Below, in pieces: positions 42,378 through 52,946 of a stretch of 64,000 nt of DNA. The notes below the pieces were generated by a model. That model made no database searches, had not been told where the DNA came from, and saw only the letters and a program-made list of their open reading frames with translations. Origin of the DNA: Pandoraea anapnoica (lineage in GTDB: Bacteria; Pseudomonadota; Gammaproteobacteria; Burkholderiales; Burkholderiaceae); NCBI RefSeq assembly GCF_902459765.1, contig NZ_CABPSP010000001.1, forward strand, positions 613,689 through 677,688. The letters are read 5' to 3'. The first letter of the stretch is position 1. Each line of letters opens with the position of its first letter. The translations under genes and the position numbers were made by a program.

Positions 42378-43004
42378 CTAGCGTAGGTCGTCTGGGGTGT
42401 CGATGTCGCGCACGATTCCGGCGTCGTCGACATCGACGATCGTAATGTGCTCGCTAATCAACAGGTCGCGCGCGCCGATGTCGCCATCGAGGGCGGCAAG
42501 ACGTGAGGTATAGGCGGAACCGAACGCGACGGGATGGCCGCGCTGTCCCCGATAACTCGGGGCGACGATGGCTTCGGGCGACGTGAGGCCGTTCGCAATC
42601 GCGCGCAGGGTATTCGGGTGGATGTAGGGCATGTCGGCCAGCGCGACGAGCCAGCCGTCGAGATGTTCGAGGCCCGGGGGCGGTTCTTCGTCGGAGGCGG
42701 CATTAATGCCAGCCGCGAGCGTCGCGCCCATGCCGCGCTTGGTGGCGTGGCTCATGACGACCTCACAACCCGCCTGCAACAGCACGTTCTCCAGCTCGGC
42801 CGAGTCCGGGCGCACGACCGCGATCACGCGCGGCAATGCGGCCAGCAGCGCGTGGGCGCTGGCGAGGGCAACGGGTCGGTTCAGGGGATCTCCGGGCAGC
42901 GGCGCGAGCAGCTTGTTCCGGCGCCCCGCCGCGTCGAAGCGGGTACCGAGTCCGCCTGCCAGTAGAATGGCCACGGGCGGCGTCGAGGGTCGGGTCATGG
43001 GCAT
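42378..43004 (-). CDS. NTP-transferase, MocA-like molybdenum cofactor cytidylyltransferase
   Basis: A 208-aa nucleotidyltransferase of the MobA/MocA/GlmU-like group. The Rossmann NTP-binding motif is ILLAGGLGTRFDAAGRRNKLL, then MGATLAAGI, VALADMPYI (metal-binding Asp) and PSYRGQRGHPVAF. MocA-type proteins add CMP to molybdopterin for enzymes of the xanthine dehydrogenase family. A molybdopterin subunit and its 2Fe-2S partner lie 1-3 kb away, supporting that role. A plain MobA would be about 200 aa with a different GKSxRMG loop. The ATG is at 43004 or 42998. Confidence 0.8.
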   Translation of the reverse strand: MPMTRPSTPPVAILLAGGLGTRFDAAGRRNKLLAPLPGDPLNRPVALASAHALLAALPRVIAVVRPDSAELENVLLQAGCEVVMSHATKRGMGATLAAGINAASDEEPPPGLEHLDGWLVALADMPYIHPNTLRAIANGLTSPEAIVAPSYRGQRGHPVAFGSAYTSRLAALDGDIGARDLLISEHITIVDVDDAGIVRDIDTPDDLR

Positions 43005-43140
43005 GCATTATGCGCCAGACTTTTTGTTTCTGCCAAACGCGTGTGTCCGCATTCGCCGTGTCGTTGGCCGACCGTCTGGTCGGTTGGGGACGGTGGCGTT
43101 GCGGTGTTTTTCGGTCGGATCTTGCTTTCTGCGGAGCTGC

Positions 43141-43767
43141 ATGGAGTCGTTCATCACCTGGCTACTGGGCGTGTTGGCGTTGCCCGGCGTGGGCCTGCCC
43201 GCCATTTTTCTCGTGTCGTTTCTCTCCGCCACGCTGCTGCCGATGGGCTCGGAACCCGCGCTCTTCGGCTACGTAGCGCTCAATCCGCATATGTTCTGGA
43301 CGGCTATTGTCGTGGCGAGCGTGGGCAATACGCTCGGCGGCATGCTGGACTGGTGGATGGGGTTCGCGGCGCGTCGCGCGTTCGTGCGGCTCAAGGCGCG
43401 CCGACGGGCGCATGCGCGGGCCGCGGCTGTCGGTGGTGTGACGCTCGCGGTGGAAGCTTCGGTTGGGAAAGGAAAGGTAAGCGATGCGGCGGCTGCGGGA
43501 GACGGCAACCCGCCGATGAGCGAACGCTACACGCGCTGGATGCGCCGCTTCGGCCCGCCACTGCTCCTGCTCTCATGGCTGCCCGTTGTCGGCGATCCGC
43601 TGTGTACCCTTGCCGGATGGCTGCGACTCTCGTGGCGTTCATGCCTCGTCTACATAGCGATTGGCAAGACACTCCGCTACATCGCCATCACCTACCTGAT
43701 GCTGCGTGTGCCCGAATCGTTCTGGCAAGGCATCTTCGCGCCGTTCAAGCATCTGCTCGTCGGGTGA
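43141..43767 (+). CDS. YqaA/DedA-like (VTT) inner-membrane protein
   Basis: A 208-aa membrane protein of the SNARE-associated/VTT superfamily, close to YqaA. Conserved parts are FLSATLLPMGSEPALFGYVA, VASVGNTLGGMLDWWMG and the late WLPVVGDPLCTLAGWLRL. A charged Ala-rich insert (about 90-125) is longer than in most relatives. DedA-type proteins help lipid scrambling or envelope stress tolerance. I chose the ATG at 43141; the open frame extends far left but without homology. It is divergent from the MocA-like gene and ends at a shared terminator. Confidence 0.82.
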   Translation: MESFITWLLGVLALPGVGLPAIFLVSFLSATLLPMGSEPALFGYVALNPHMFWTAIVVASVGNTLGGMLDWWMGFAARRAFVRLKARRRAHARAAAVGGVTLAVEASVGKGKVSDAAAAGDGNPPMSERYTRWMRRFGPPLLLLSWLPVVGDPLCTLAGWLRLSWRSCLVYIAIGKTLRYIAITYLMLRVPESFWQGIFAPFKHLLVG

Positions 43768-43772
43768 CATTG

Positions 43773-43810
43773 CCCCGGTTCGGCAAGTGATTTGCCGAAC
43801 CGGGTTTTCG
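43773..43810. terminator. Bidirectional terminator between YqaA-like gene and molybdoenzyme
   Basis: CCCGGTTCGGCAA and TTGCCGAACCGGG pair around a short loop, followed by TTTT on the plus strand. The two genes converge on it. Confidence 0.85.
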
Positions 43811-43824
43811 TCGAAAAAGGCTGC

Positions 43825-46047
43825 TTACGCGGTCGTGACTTCGAACGGCAGGGCGCGCTGACGCTTGCCAGTCAATGCAAAGACGGCGTTCGCATACGCC
43901 GGTGCCAACGGCGGCAGACCCGGCTCTCCCATCCCGGTCGGTGCGTCGCCCGAGCTGACCACGTGCACATTGATCGCGGGCATGTCGGTCAGACGCGCCA
44001 CCGTGTACTGGTGGAAGTTGCTCTGCTCGACTTCGCCATCCTTGAGCGTGATCGCCGCACCCGGCAGTGTCGTGCCGAGTCCCATCAATGCCGCACCTTC
44101 GACCTGCGCTGCAACCGTCAACGGATTGACGGCGAAGTTGCAATGCACGCCCGCCGTGGCACTCACCAGACGCGGTGCACCGTTGCGCATCTCCGCCACC
44201 ACCACGTAAGCGACCACCGAGTCGAACGACTCATGCACGGCCACACCCCACGCCTGTCCCTCAGGCAGTTTGGTCTTGCCGTATCCCGAACGCTCCACAG
44301 CCAACGCCAACGCCTCACGGTGACGCGGATGCTTGTCGCCCAACAACGCATAGCGGTACGCGACCGGGTCCTGGCCCGCATTCTTCGCCAACTCGTCGAT
44401 CAACGTCTCCATCACGAACGCCGTGTGGGTGTTGCCCACCGAACGCCACCACAACACCGGCACGTTGACCTTCGGGCTGTGTAGCGTCAGGCGCAACGGC
44501 ACCGCGTACGGGGTGCCCGAGACACCCTCGACACTCGTGCCGTCGATGCCGTTCTTCACCATCATCTTCTCGAACGGCGTGCCCGCCAGAATCGACTGGC
44601 CGACGATGGTGTGATTCCACGCAAGCACGTTGCCCTTGGCGTCCAGACCGATCTCGGCACGGTGCACGTACATCGGACGGTAGTAGCCACCGTGAATGTC
44701 GTCTTCCCGGCTCCAGATGACCTTGACCGGCTCGCGATGGCCCGCACGACGCCACGCCTTCGCGACTTGTGCCGCCTCGACACCGTAATCGGACGTCGGC
44801 ACCGCACGACGGCCAAATCCGCCGCCCGCCATCAGCGTATGCAGCTTGACCTGCTCAGGCTTGAGGTCGAGCGTGCGAGCAATCGCTGCCTGATCGACGG
44901 TCTGGAACTGCGTGCCGGTCCATACTTCCGCGCCCTTGTCCGACATCTGCACGGTGCAGTTCAGCGGTTCCATCGGGGCATGGGCAAGGTAAGGGAAGCT
45001 GTACTCGGCCACCAGCGTCTTGGGTGCGCCCTTGAGCTTGGAGACGTCGGTGTCAATGGCGACGGTGCCCGGCGTCTTCGCCATTTCCTTGTACTTGGCC
45101 AACTGCGCCGTGGTGTCGACATGCTCGACGCCGCTGGTGTCCCATTCGGCCTTGAGCGCATCGCGGCCGGTCTTCGCCTGCCAGTAGCCATCGGCGATGA
45201 CGGCGACGGCGGTGCCGCCACGGTCGTCAGGAATTTCAAGGACGTCACGCACGCCCTTGACGGCCTTTGCCGCCTTGGCGTCGAACGTCTTCACCTTTGC
45301 GCCGAACACCGGTGGACGCGCCACGACCGCTACCTTGAGGTTCGGCAGCTTGAAGTCCATGCCGTACATCGGCGTGCCGGTCGACTTGGCTTTGGCATCC
45401 AGACGACCCGTCGGCTTGCCGAGCAGGCGGAAGGCGGACGGATCCTTGAGCGCAACATTGGCCGGTACCGGCATGGCCTGCGCCTTAGCGGCGAGGCTGC
45501 CGTATGTAGCGCGCTTGCCGTTCGGGCCGAGCACGACACCCTTTTCGGTGCGCAACTGGTCGGCCGGGACTTTCCATTGCTCGGCCGCCGCTGCAATCAG
45601 CATCGCGCGCGCCGACGCGCCAATGCGCCGGTACTGCATCCACGAGTGCGCAATGGAGCCGGAGCCGCCCGTCATCTGGATGCCGAACATCGGGTCTTTG
45701 TAGACGTCGGCGGCCGGGGCCAACTCGCCACGGACCTTCGACCAGTCGCAATCGAGCTCTTCGGCGACGAGCATCGGCAGCGCCGTTTGCACGCCTTGTC
45801 CGAAATCGAGTCGGTTGACCTGAATGGTGACGGTGTCGTCCGGGGCGATGTGCAGGAAGGCGGACGGCACGACCGCTGCCGGGGCCGCACCCTGCGCACT
45901 GGCCGTGCGCATCATGCCGGGCAGCGACATTTCCAGCATCAGGCCGCCCGCTGCAATGGCGGACGTCTTGAGGAAGCCACGGCGGCTCACGCCGGTGAAG
46001 TCGCCCACGGGCACGCCGGGACGTTGGGAGAAACGAAGTTCACGCAT
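43825..46047 (-). CDS. Molybdopterin-binding subunit, isoquinoline 1-oxidoreductase beta (xanthine dehydrogenase family)
   Basis: Large catalytic subunit of an IorAB-type periplasmic hydroxylase that oxidises aldehydes or N-heterocycles, 740 aa. A Tat signal opens it (GVSRRGFLKTSAIAAGG). Molybdopterin-site pieces include TGGSGSIAHSWMQYR, MAGGGFGRRAVPTSDYGVEA, VWWRSVGNTHTAFVMETLID and GMGEPGLPPLAPAYANAVFA (Glu of the active site). I chose the ATG at 46047 because GAGGAGAC lies upstream and the Tat signal begins there. It follows the 2Fe-2S subunit by 17 bases. Electrons would pass to a cytochrome; none is encoded next door. The substrate is unknown. Confidence 0.9.
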   Translation of the reverse strand: MRELRFSQRPGVPVGDFTGVSRRGFLKTSAIAAGGLMLEMSLPGMMRTASAQGAAPAAVVPSAFLHIAPDDTVTIQVNRLDFGQGVQTALPMLVAEELDCDWSKVRGELAPAADVYKDPMFGIQMTGGSGSIAHSWMQYRRIGASARAMLIAAAAEQWKVPADQLRTEKGVVLGPNGKRATYGSLAAKAQAMPVPANVALKDPSAFRLLGKPTGRLDAKAKSTGTPMYGMDFKLPNLKVAVVARPPVFGAKVKTFDAKAAKAVKGVRDVLEIPDDRGGTAVAVIADGYWQAKTGRDALKAEWDTSGVEHVDTTAQLAKYKEMAKTPGTVAIDTDVSKLKGAPKTLVAEYSFPYLAHAPMEPLNCTVQMSDKGAEVWTGTQFQTVDQAAIARTLDLKPEQVKLHTLMAGGGFGRRAVPTSDYGVEAAQVAKAWRRAGHREPVKVIWSREDDIHGGYYRPMYVHRAEIGLDAKGNVLAWNHTIVGQSILAGTPFEKMMVKNGIDGTSVEGVSGTPYAVPLRLTLHSPKVNVPVLWWRSVGNTHTAFVMETLIDELAKNAGQDPVAYRYALLGDKHPRHREALALAVERSGYGKTKLPEGQAWGVAVHESFDSVVAYVVVAEMRNGAPRLVSATAGVHCNFAVNPLTVAAQVEGAALMGLGTTLPGAAITLKDGEVEQSNFHQYTVARLTDMPAINVHVVSSGDAPTGMGEPGLPPLAPAYANAVFALTGKRQRALPFEVTTA

Positions 46048-46064
46048 GTTGGTGTCTCCTCGCC

Positions 46065-46523
46065 TCAGGCCAGCGACGATGCGGCGTCTTTGATGGCCGC
46101 GCGAATGCGGGCGTACGTGCCGCAACGGCAGATGTTGCCCGCCATTGCGGTATCGATCTGCTCGTCGTTCGGCGTCTTGTTATCGCGCAGCAGGGCGGTA
46201 GCCGACATGATCTGGCCGCTCTGGCAGTAGCCGCACTGCGGCACGTCGTGCTTGACCCACGCGGCCTGCACGGCTGCGCCGACCGGATCGGCACCGACGT
46301 TCTCGATGGTGGTGATCTTCTTGCCTTCGACGGCAGACACAGGGGTGACACAGCTACGGATAGGCTGGCCGTCGAGGTGGACGGTGCAGGCACCGCACAA
46401 CGCCATGCCGCAGCCGAACTTGGTGCCGGTCATGTTGAGCGCGTCGCGCAAGGTCCAGAGCAGGGGAGTGGCGGGGTCGACGTCGACCTTCACCGTTTTG
46501 CCGTTCAGTTGGAACGAAGCCAT
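46065..46523 (-). CDS. 2Fe-2S subunit, isoquinoline 1-oxidoreductase alpha type
   Basis: Small electron-transfer subunit of about 152 aa with two 2Fe-2S clusters. The plant-ferredoxin cluster is in [20 protein letters not shown] with a further Cys in [10 protein letters not shown], and the second in [12 protein letters not shown] with [13 protein letters not shown] chose the ATG at 46523, with AGAGGTGC before it; the frame opens at 46583. It is the first gene of the pair with the molybdopterin subunit, 17 bases apart. The nearby MocA-like gene would make the cofactor. Confidence 0.93.
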   Translation of the reverse strand: MASFQLNGKTVKVDVDPATPLLWTLRDALNMTGTKFGCGMALCGACTVHLDGQPIRSCVTPVSAVEGKKITTIENVGADPVGAAVQAAWVKHDVPQCGYCQSGQIMSATALLRDNKTPNDEQIDTAMAGNICRCGTYARIRAAIKDAASSLA

Positions 46524-47108
46524 GAAAGCACCTCTTGATGGGTGGATAAGTCGGGGGACGGCTAGAACATACTCCCATTCCATGGAAATTTCAGTTCAGA
46601 AGTGCGACGCAAGTCGTTGTATCCAAAGGAATATAGCGATCTGCTTTTATGGTGAAAGTTAGGGGTGGGGCTAGCATTGGCGTCGTTGTGAAGCCGTCGT
46701 CAACGTAGCGATGAAGCGCGCCGCAGGTTCACCCGCGGTGGAAAAGAGTGGATCCACGCGTCACGCAGGGGTTTTCGGCGCGGCGCCGACGTGTTGCGGT
46801 GCAATGAAGTACAATTCGACCTACATTCCCCTACCAACACTTTCCCAAGCCGGAAGAAAGATCTGGGCATGCGCACTAACTGCCTCACCCCTCTGTGCTT
46901 CTGCCCGATGACCGAGCACGATTCGTCATCGGCGTCCTTGCACGGCAGTCGTCGATCTCGTTGACCGCAGATTGACCGTTGCCGGCCCGCGCGCACCCCT
47001 TGCGCCTGCGGTCGGCACGCCCAGCGCATACCCTATTTTGACTTTCGGCGCGTCCCGCGAGACGAACGCCGACGGCGGATGCACCGCCGCAATGACGAGC
47101 CCGACAAG
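46524..47108. other. Intergenic, divergent promoters
   Basis: 585 bases between the molybdoenzyme operon and the giant oxidoreductase. No gene is visible. A -10-like TACAAT lies at 46810-46815 on the plus strand without a convincing -35. The minus-strand ORF crossing it is a shadow. Confidence 0.45.
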
Positions 47109-50100
47109 ATGAACGCACCCTTGCCTGCCTTCGAGCCGCACGACGCTAAGCATGCCGTAGCCGCTCAACCTCCGCGTCTGCGTGAAATTCCCTACAACTA
47201 CACGTCGTTTTCGGACCGCGAAATCGTCATGCGCCTGCTCGGCGCGGACGCCTGGGCGATCCTCGACGAACTCCGTGCCGAACGCCGTACCGGCCGCTCG
47301 GCACGCATGCTGTACGAAGTGCTCGGCGACATCTGGGTGGTGCGCCGTAACCCATATCTGCAAGACGACCTGCTCGACAATCCGAAGCGTCGCAAGCTGC
47401 TGATCGACGCGCTCGACCACCGTCTGAACGAGATCGACAAGCGTCGCCGTGCCGACGTGGCAGAACACGCCGATGCGCATGGCCGCGAGCGCGCAGCCCG
47501 CGTCGAACAACTGGAAGTGGCCGCGCGCCGCGCCGTGGCGGACTTCGCCGCCGAGTTCGAGAAGATGGCGGAATTGCGCCGTCGCGCGAAGAAGGTGCTC
47601 GGCCGCACGACCGCCAGCGACAACATCAAGTTCGACGGTCTGTCGCGCGTCTCGCATGTGACGGACGCGACCGACTGGCGCGTGGAATATCCGTTCGTGG
47701 TGCTGACCCCGGATAGCGAAGCCGAAATGGCGTCGCTGGTGAAGGGCTGCTTCGAACTGGGGCTGACAGTGATCCCGCGTGGCGGTGGCACTGGCTACAC
47801 GGGCGGCGCGATTCCGCTCACGCCGTTCTCGGCCGTCATCAATACGGAAAAGCTGGAACAGCTCGACGAGGTCGAATACTTGCAACTGCCGGGCGTCGAC
47901 AAGCCGGTCGGCACGATCTTCTCGGGTGCTGGCGTGGTCACGCGACGTGTGGCCGAAGCCGCCGAGCGCGCCGGGTTGGTGTTTGCAGTGGACCCGACGT
48001 CGATCGACGCTTCGTGCATCGGCGGCAACGTCGCCATGAACGCCGGTGGCAAGAAGGCCGTGCTGTGGGGCACCGCGCTGGATAACCTCGCCTGGTGGCG
48101 CATGGTCGATCCGCAGGGCAACTGGCTGGAAGTCACGCGTCACGATCACAATCTCGGCAAGATTCACGACATTCCGGTCGCCCGCTTCGAACTGAAATGG
48201 TTCGACGGCAATCAGGCACCGGGTGAAGTGCTGCTCAAGACCGAGATGCTTGAGATCGAGGGCAAGCGTTTCCGCAAGGAAGGCCTGGGTAAGGACGTGA
48301 CGGACAAGTTCCTCGCCGGTCTGCCGGGCATTCAGAAGGAAGGCTGCGACGGCCTGATCACGAGCGCGCGCTGGATTCTGCACAAGATGCCCGCGCACAC
48401 GCGTACGGTCTGTCTGGAATTCTTCGGCCAGGCGAAGGAAGCGATTCCGAGCATCGTCGAAATCAAGGACTACATGTTCGCGCAGACGGCTGCGGGCGGC
48501 GCGATTCTGGCCGGTCTGGAGCATCTGGACGAACGCTATCTGCGCGCCGTGGGCTATGCCACGAAGTCGAAGCGCAACGCGTTCCCGAAGATGGTGCTGA
48601 TCGGCGATATCGTCGGCGACGACGACAACGCGGTCGCACAAGCGACGTCGGAAGTCATTCGCATGGCCAACGGCAAGAGCGGCGAAGGGTTCGTCGCCGT
48701 GTCGGCCGAGGCGCGCAAGAAGTTCTGGCTCGACCGCTCGCGCACGGCGGCCATCGCCCGCCACACGAACGCCTTCAAGATCAACGAAGACGTGGTGATT
48801 CCGCTGCATCGCATGGGCGAGTACACGGATCACATCGAGCGCATCAACATCGAGCTTTCGCTCAAGAACAAGCTGCAACTGGTCGACGCGCTCGAAACGT
48901 TCTTCGAAGCGGGCAATCTGCCGCTCGGCAAGACGGACGACGCGAATGAAATTCCGTCGGCCGAAATTCTCGAAGATCGCGTGCAGACCGCGCTCACGAT
49001 GCTGCGCGAGGTGCGCGCTCGTTGGGAGTATCTGCGCGACAACTTCGAGATGTCGCTCGCCGACGCCATTCCGCTGCTCAACCGTCACGGCATTCGCGAT
49101 ATCAACGTCGCGCTGAACGACCGTCTGAACAAGCATCCGGAAACGCGCCTCATCGATCTGCTGCAAGACCGCACGGTGCGCATTTCGTGGAAGCAGGAGA
49201 TTCGCGCCGAACTGCGTCAGATCTTCACCGGCGGCGAGTTCAAGCCGATCCTCGACGAAGCGCAGGCGATCCACAAGCGCGTGCTGCACGGTCGTGTGTT
49301 CGTAGCACTCCACATGCACGCTGGCGACGGCAACGTGCACACGAACATCCCGGTGAACTCGGACAACTACGAGATGCTCCAGGATGCGCACAAGGCCGTG
49401 GCCCGCATCATGGACATCGCGCGCTCGCTCGACGGCGTGATCTCGGGCGAACACGGCATCGGTATCACCAAGCTGGAGTTCCTGACGGAAGCGGAAATCG
49501 GCGAATTCCGCGCGTACAAGATGCGCGTGGACCCGGAAGGGCGCTTCAACAAGGGCAAGCTGCTCAATCTGCCCGAACTGCCCGCCGATTTGCGCAACGC
49601 CTATACGCCCAGCTTCGGGCTGATGGGTTACGAGTCGCTGATCATGCAGCAGTCGGACATCGGCGCGATTGCCGACAGCGTGAAGGACTGCCTGCGCTGC
49701 GGCAAGTGCAAGCCGGTATGCGCCACGCACGTGCCGCGCGCAAATCTGCTCTACAGCCCGCGTAACAAGATTCTCGCAACGTCGTTGCTCATCGAGGCGT
49801 TCCTGTACGAAGAGCAGACGCGCCGTGGCGTGTCGATCAAGCATTGGGACGAGTTCAACGACGTGGCCGATCACTGCACGGTCTGCCACAAGTGCGTCAC
49901 GCCGTGCCCCGTCAAGATCGACTTCGGCGACGTGACGATGAATATGCGCAACCTGCTGCGCAAGATGGGCAAGAAGAAGTTCAATCCGGGCGCCGCCGCC
50001 GGTATGTTCTTCCTGAACGCGACCAATCCCGAGACGATCAACATCACCCGCAAGGTGATGATCGACTGGGGCTATAAGGCGCAACGCTTCGGTGCGGACA

Positions 50101-51104
50101 TCTTCAAGAAGATCGCCAAGAAGCAGACGGCCCATCCGCCTGCAACGGTCGGCAAGCCGCCGCTGCGCGAAGAGGTGATCCACTTCGTCAACAAGAAGAT
50201 GCCGGGCAACCTGCCGAAGAAGACGGCACGCGCGCTGCTCGACATCGAAGACAACAAGGTGGTGCCGATCATTCGCAATCCGAAGGCCACCACGGTGGAC
50301 TCGGAAGCGGTGTTCTACTTCCCGGGCTGCGGCTCGGAGCGTCTGTTCTCGCAGGTCGGTCTCGCCACGCAGGCGATGCTCTGGCACGTGGGCGTGCAGA
50401 CGGTGTTGCCGCCGGGCTATCTTTGCTGCGGCTATCCGCAACGCGGATCGGGGCAGGGCGAGAAGGCCGAGAAGATCGTGACGGACAACCGCGTGCTCTT
50501 CCATCGCATGGCCAACACGCTGAACTACCTCGATATCAAGACGGTCGTGGTGTCGTGCGGCACTTGCTACGATCAGCTCGCGGGCTACGAATTCGAGAAG
50601 ATTTTCCCGGGCTGCCGAATCGTGGACATCCACGAGTACCTGCTTGAGAAGAACGTGAAGCTCGAAGGTGTGAACGGTACGCGCTACATGTATCACGATC
50701 CGTGCCACACGCCGATCAAGACGATGGACCCGGTCAAGCTCGTCAACCAGTTGATGGGCAGCGAGAACGACGGCTACAAGATCGAGAAGAACGATCGGTG
50801 CTGCGGCGAATCGGGTACGCTGGCGGTCACGCGTCCGGATATCTCGACGCAGATCCGCTTCCGCAAGGAAGAGGAGATGCGCAAGGGTGCGGCGAAGCTG
50901 CGGGCGGACGGCAAGGTGGAAGACGTCAAGATCCTGACGAGTTGCCCGTCGTGCCTGCAAGGTCTGTCGCGCTACAACGACGACGCCGATGTTACCGCCG
51001 ACTACATCGTCGTCGAGATCGCGAAGCATATTCTGGGCGATCAGTGGCTGGTGGACTACGTCAAGGATGCAAACAACGGCGGCATCGAACGCGTGCTGGT
51101 CTGA
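47109..51104 (+). CDS. Giant FAD-linked oxidase / Fe-S oxidoreductase (DUF3683 fusion)
   Basis: A single 1331-aa chain fusing units that are often separate GlcD/GlcF- or LDH-like subunits. Order: DUF3683 (about 1-200); FAD-binding-4 with [17 protein letters not shown] (about 220); FAD-oxidase C-terminal domain with [16 protein letters not shown] and [10 protein letters not shown] (about 735-785); two 4Fe-4S motifs, [11 protein letters not shown] (about 860) and [11 protein letters not shown] (about 922); then two Cys-rich CCG domains, [10 protein letters not shown]...[10 protein letters not shown] and HDPCHTP...CCGESGTLA (about 1070-1240). It probably oxidises a 2-hydroxy acid such as D-lactate and feeds the quinone pool. 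The ATG at 47109 fits the family. Confidence 0.88.
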   Translation: MNAPLPAFEPHDAKHAVAAQPPRLREIPYNYTSFSDREIVMRLLGADAWAILDELRAERRTGRSARMLYEVLGDIWVVRRNPYLQDDLLDNPKRRKLLIDALDHRLNEIDKRRRADVAEHADAHGRERAARVEQLEVAARRAVADFAAEFEKMAELRRRAKKVLGRTTASDNIKFDGLSRVSHVTDATDWRVEYPFVVLTPDSEAEMASLVKGCFELGLTVIPRGGGTGYTGGAIPLTPFSAVINTEKLEQLDEVEYLQLPGVDKPVGTIFSGAGVVTRRVAEAAERAGLVFAVDPTSIDASCIGGNVAMNAGGKKAVLWGTALDNLAWWRMVDPQGNWLEVTRHDHNLGKIHDIPVARFELKWFDGNQAPGEVLLKTEMLEIEGKRFRKEGLGKDVTDKFLAGLPGIQKEGCDGLITSARWILHKMPAHTRTVCLEFFGQAKEAIPSIVEIKDYMFAQTAAGGAILAGLEHLDERYLRAVGYATKSKRNAFPKMVLIGDIVGDDDNAVAQATSEVIRMANGKSGEGFVAVSAEARKKFWLDRSRTAAIARHTNAFKINEDVVIPLHRMGEYTDHIERINIELSLKNKLQLVDALETFFEAGNLPLGKTDDANEIPSAEILEDRVQTALTMLREVRARWEYLRDNFEMSLADAIPLLNRHGIRDINVALNDRLNKHPETRLIDLLQDRTVRISWKQEIRAELRQIFTGGEFKPILDEAQAIHKRVLHGRVFVALHMHAGDGNVHTNIPVNSDNYEMLQDAHKAVARIMDIARSLDGVISGEHGIGITKLEFLTEAEIGEFRAYKMRVDPEGRFNKGKLLNLPELPADLRNAYTPSFGLMGYESLIMQQSDIGAIADSVKDCLRCGKCKPVCATHVPRANLLYSPRNKILATSLLIEAFLYEEQTRRGVSIKHWDEFNDVADHCTVCHKCVTPCPVKIDFGDVTMNMRNLLRKMGKKKFNPGAAAGMFFLNATNPETINITRKVMIDWGYKAQRFGADIFKKIAKKQTAHPPATVGKPPLREEVIHFVNKKMPGNLPKKTARALLDIEDNKVVPIIRNPKATTVDSEAVFYFPGCGSERLFSQVGLATQAMLWHVGVQTVLPPGYLCCGYPQRGSGQGEKAEKIVTDNRVLFHRMANTLNYLDIKTVVVSCGTCYDQLAGYEFEKIFPGCRIVDIHEYLLEKNVKLEGVNGTRYMYHDPCHTPIKTMDPVKLVNQLMGSENDGYKIEKNDRCCGESGTLAVTRPDISTQIRFRKEEEMRKGAAKLRADGKVEDVKILTSCPSCLQGLSRYNDDADVTADYIVVEIAKHILGDQWLVDYVKDANNGGIERVLV

Positions 51105-51183
51105 TGCACCTCTCACCCCTCGTGCGCCTCTGGGGGACGCGGCCGATGCCTGAGCATTGGACTCGACGGACCACGGAGGTGGC

Positions 51184-52872
51184 ATGGAGGTAGTCTACAC
51201 AGCACTGATCCTGCTGTTTGTGGTGGCGCTGACCGGCGTGCTGGTCAGCTTCGTCAGATTCCTGCCGGTCCCGCTCGTGCAGATCGCCGTGGGCGCCGCG
51301 CTCGCCTATCCGGGCGCGGGCCTGCACATCGATCTCGATCCCGAGATCTTCTTCCTGCTGTTCATCCCGCCCTTGCTGTTTGCCGACGGCTGGCGCATGC
51401 CCAAACGCGAGTTCTGGCACCTGCGCGTGCCGATCGTCGCCATGGCGCTCGGTCTCGTGATCTTTACGGTGCTAGGCGTGGGCTACTTCATCCACTGGAT
51501 GATCCCGTCGATTCCGCTGGCCGTGGCGTTCGCGCTCGGTGGCGTGCTCTCGCCGACCGACGCCGTCGCCGTCTCCGCGCTCACCGGGCGCATGCGCATG
51601 CCCACTCGGCTCATGCACGTGCTTGAAGGCGAGGCGATGATGAACGACGCGTCGGGCCTCGTCGCGTTCAAGTTTGCGCTGGTGGCCGCGACCACGGGCA
51701 TCTTCTCCATTGGCAACGCCACGTTCTCCTTTTTCGTCATCGCGCTGGGCGGCCTGCTTGCGGGTTGGGCGGTGACGTGGCTTTTCACGCAATTCCACCG
51801 CCGTGTGCTGGACGCCTCCACGGAAGAGCCGGCGACCGTGGTGCTGCTTCTGCTGCTGATGCCGTTCGCCGCCTATCTGCTCGCGGAGCACTTCGGTTTC
51901 TCGGGGATTCTGGCGGCCGTGGCGGCGGGCATGACGGTGAGTTCGACCGATCTGCTGAATTCCCGTACTGCGACGCGCATTCTCGGCAACGGGGTGTGGT
52001 CGATGCTCGAATTCGTCTTCAACGGCTCGGTGTTCGTGCTGCTCGGCCTGCAACTGCCGGACATCGTGCGCGCGGCGCTCCGTCCGAGTGAGCATCTGTG
52101 GGGAACGCTGTCGAATCTCGGCGAGCTGATGTTCTACGTCGGCGCGATTTCAGCCGTGCTTATCGTCCTGCGCTTCTGCTGGGTCTGGGTGGCGTGGCGC
52201 GTGATGTATTTCCTCGGCATGCGTCGCGGCGAGATCACGATGAAGCCGGGCATGCGCTTCACCGGCGTGACGGCGCTCTCCGGTGTGCGCGGCGCAGTGA
52301 CGCTGGCCGGTGCGCTTTCCGTGCCGCTGGCGCTGCCGGGCGGCGCGCCGTTCCCGGGGCGCGATCTGTTGATCTTTCTCGCGGCCGGTGTGATTCTGCT
52401 TTCGCTCATCGGTGGCAGCCTCGGGTTGCCGATCCTGCTGCGCGGTGTGCGCTGGCCGGTCGAAGACCCGCGCAATCGCGAGATGGGCGAGGCGCGGCTG
52501 GCAGCGTCCGAAGCGGCGATCCGAGCGGTGGAGTCGCTGCAGAAGATGATTGCCAAGTCGGGCGACGAATTGGATACGGCCGTGTGCGCGGAAGCGGCGG
52601 CGCGGGTGATGGGGCGGTATCGCCGCACGCTCAATGCTGCGACGGCGACCGAAGAAATGCGTGAGCGCGCGGTGCGTGAGGTCGAGGTGGAGCGGCGCCT
52701 GCGGGCCGCCGCGTTGCAGGCGGAGCGCGTGGAGTTGTCGCGTCTGCGCATTACCCACCGCATCAACGACGAAACACTGCGCGAGCTGCTCAGCGAGATC
52801 GACTTCGCCGAACTCGCGCTGGGGCCGGTCGATCCGGCCACTGGCAAGCGTCGCAAAGGAAAGAAGCACTGA
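51184..52872 (+). CDS. Na+/H+ antiporter, CPA1 family
   Basis: Cation/proton antiporter of 562 aa. The membrane part (about 1-420, 12 or so spans) has GVLSPTDAVAVSALTGR and EGEAMMNDASGLVAFKFAL, where the ND pair is the ion site of CPA1 (NhaP/NHE type), and ALSGVRGAVTLAGALSVPLA. A cytoplasmic C-terminal tail of about 140 residues is mostly charged helix (EEMRERAVREVEVERRLRAA). The ATG at 51184 follows GGAGGTGG. It follows the giant oxidoreductase by 80 bases in the same direction, so it may share its message. The role is pH or sodium homeostasis. Confidence 0.9.
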   Translation: MEVVYTALILLFVVALTGVLVSFVRFLPVPLVQIAVGAALAYPGAGLHIDLDPEIFFLLFIPPLLFADGWRMPKREFWHLRVPIVAMALGLVIFTVLGVGYFIHWMIPSIPLAVAFALGGVLSPTDAVAVSALTGRMRMPTRLMHVLEGEAMMNDASGLVAFKFALVAATTGIFSIGNATFSFFVIALGGLLAGWAVTWLFTQFHRRVLDASTEEPATVVLLLLLMPFAAYLLAEHFGFSGILAAVAAGMTVSSTDLLNSRTATRILGNGVWSMLEFVFNGSVFVLLGLQLPDIVRAALRPSEHLWGTLSNLGELMFYVGAISAVLIVLRFCWVWVAWRVMYFLGMRRGEITMKPGMRFTGVTALSGVRGAVTLAGALSVPLALPGGAPFPGRDLLIFLAAGVILLSLIGGSLGLPILLRGVRWPVEDPRNREMGEARLAASEAAIRAVESLQKMIAKSGDELDTAVCAEAAARVMGRYRRTLNAATATEEMRERAVREVEVERRLRAAALQAERVELSRLRITHRINDETLRELLSEIDFAELALGPVDPATGKRRKGKKH

Positions 52873-52946
52873 CGTGTGCTGTCCTTTTATTGCTTTCATC
52901 GCGTTTGGGACGGCGCCACGACAGGCCAACGGGAGGGAGAATCATC

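Noticed and set aside
40715-42445. A 576-residue plus-strand open frame antisense to ilvA
   Set aside because: ilvA is unambiguous; the plus-strand translation is low-information His/Arg/Asp/Val sequence.
46926-51185. A 1419-residue minus-strand open frame antisense to the FAD/Fe-S oxidase
   Set aside because: It mirrors the coding frame of a gene with strong domain motifs. GC-rich codons leave few stops on the opposite strand. The translation is His/Arg/Val-rich without any motif.
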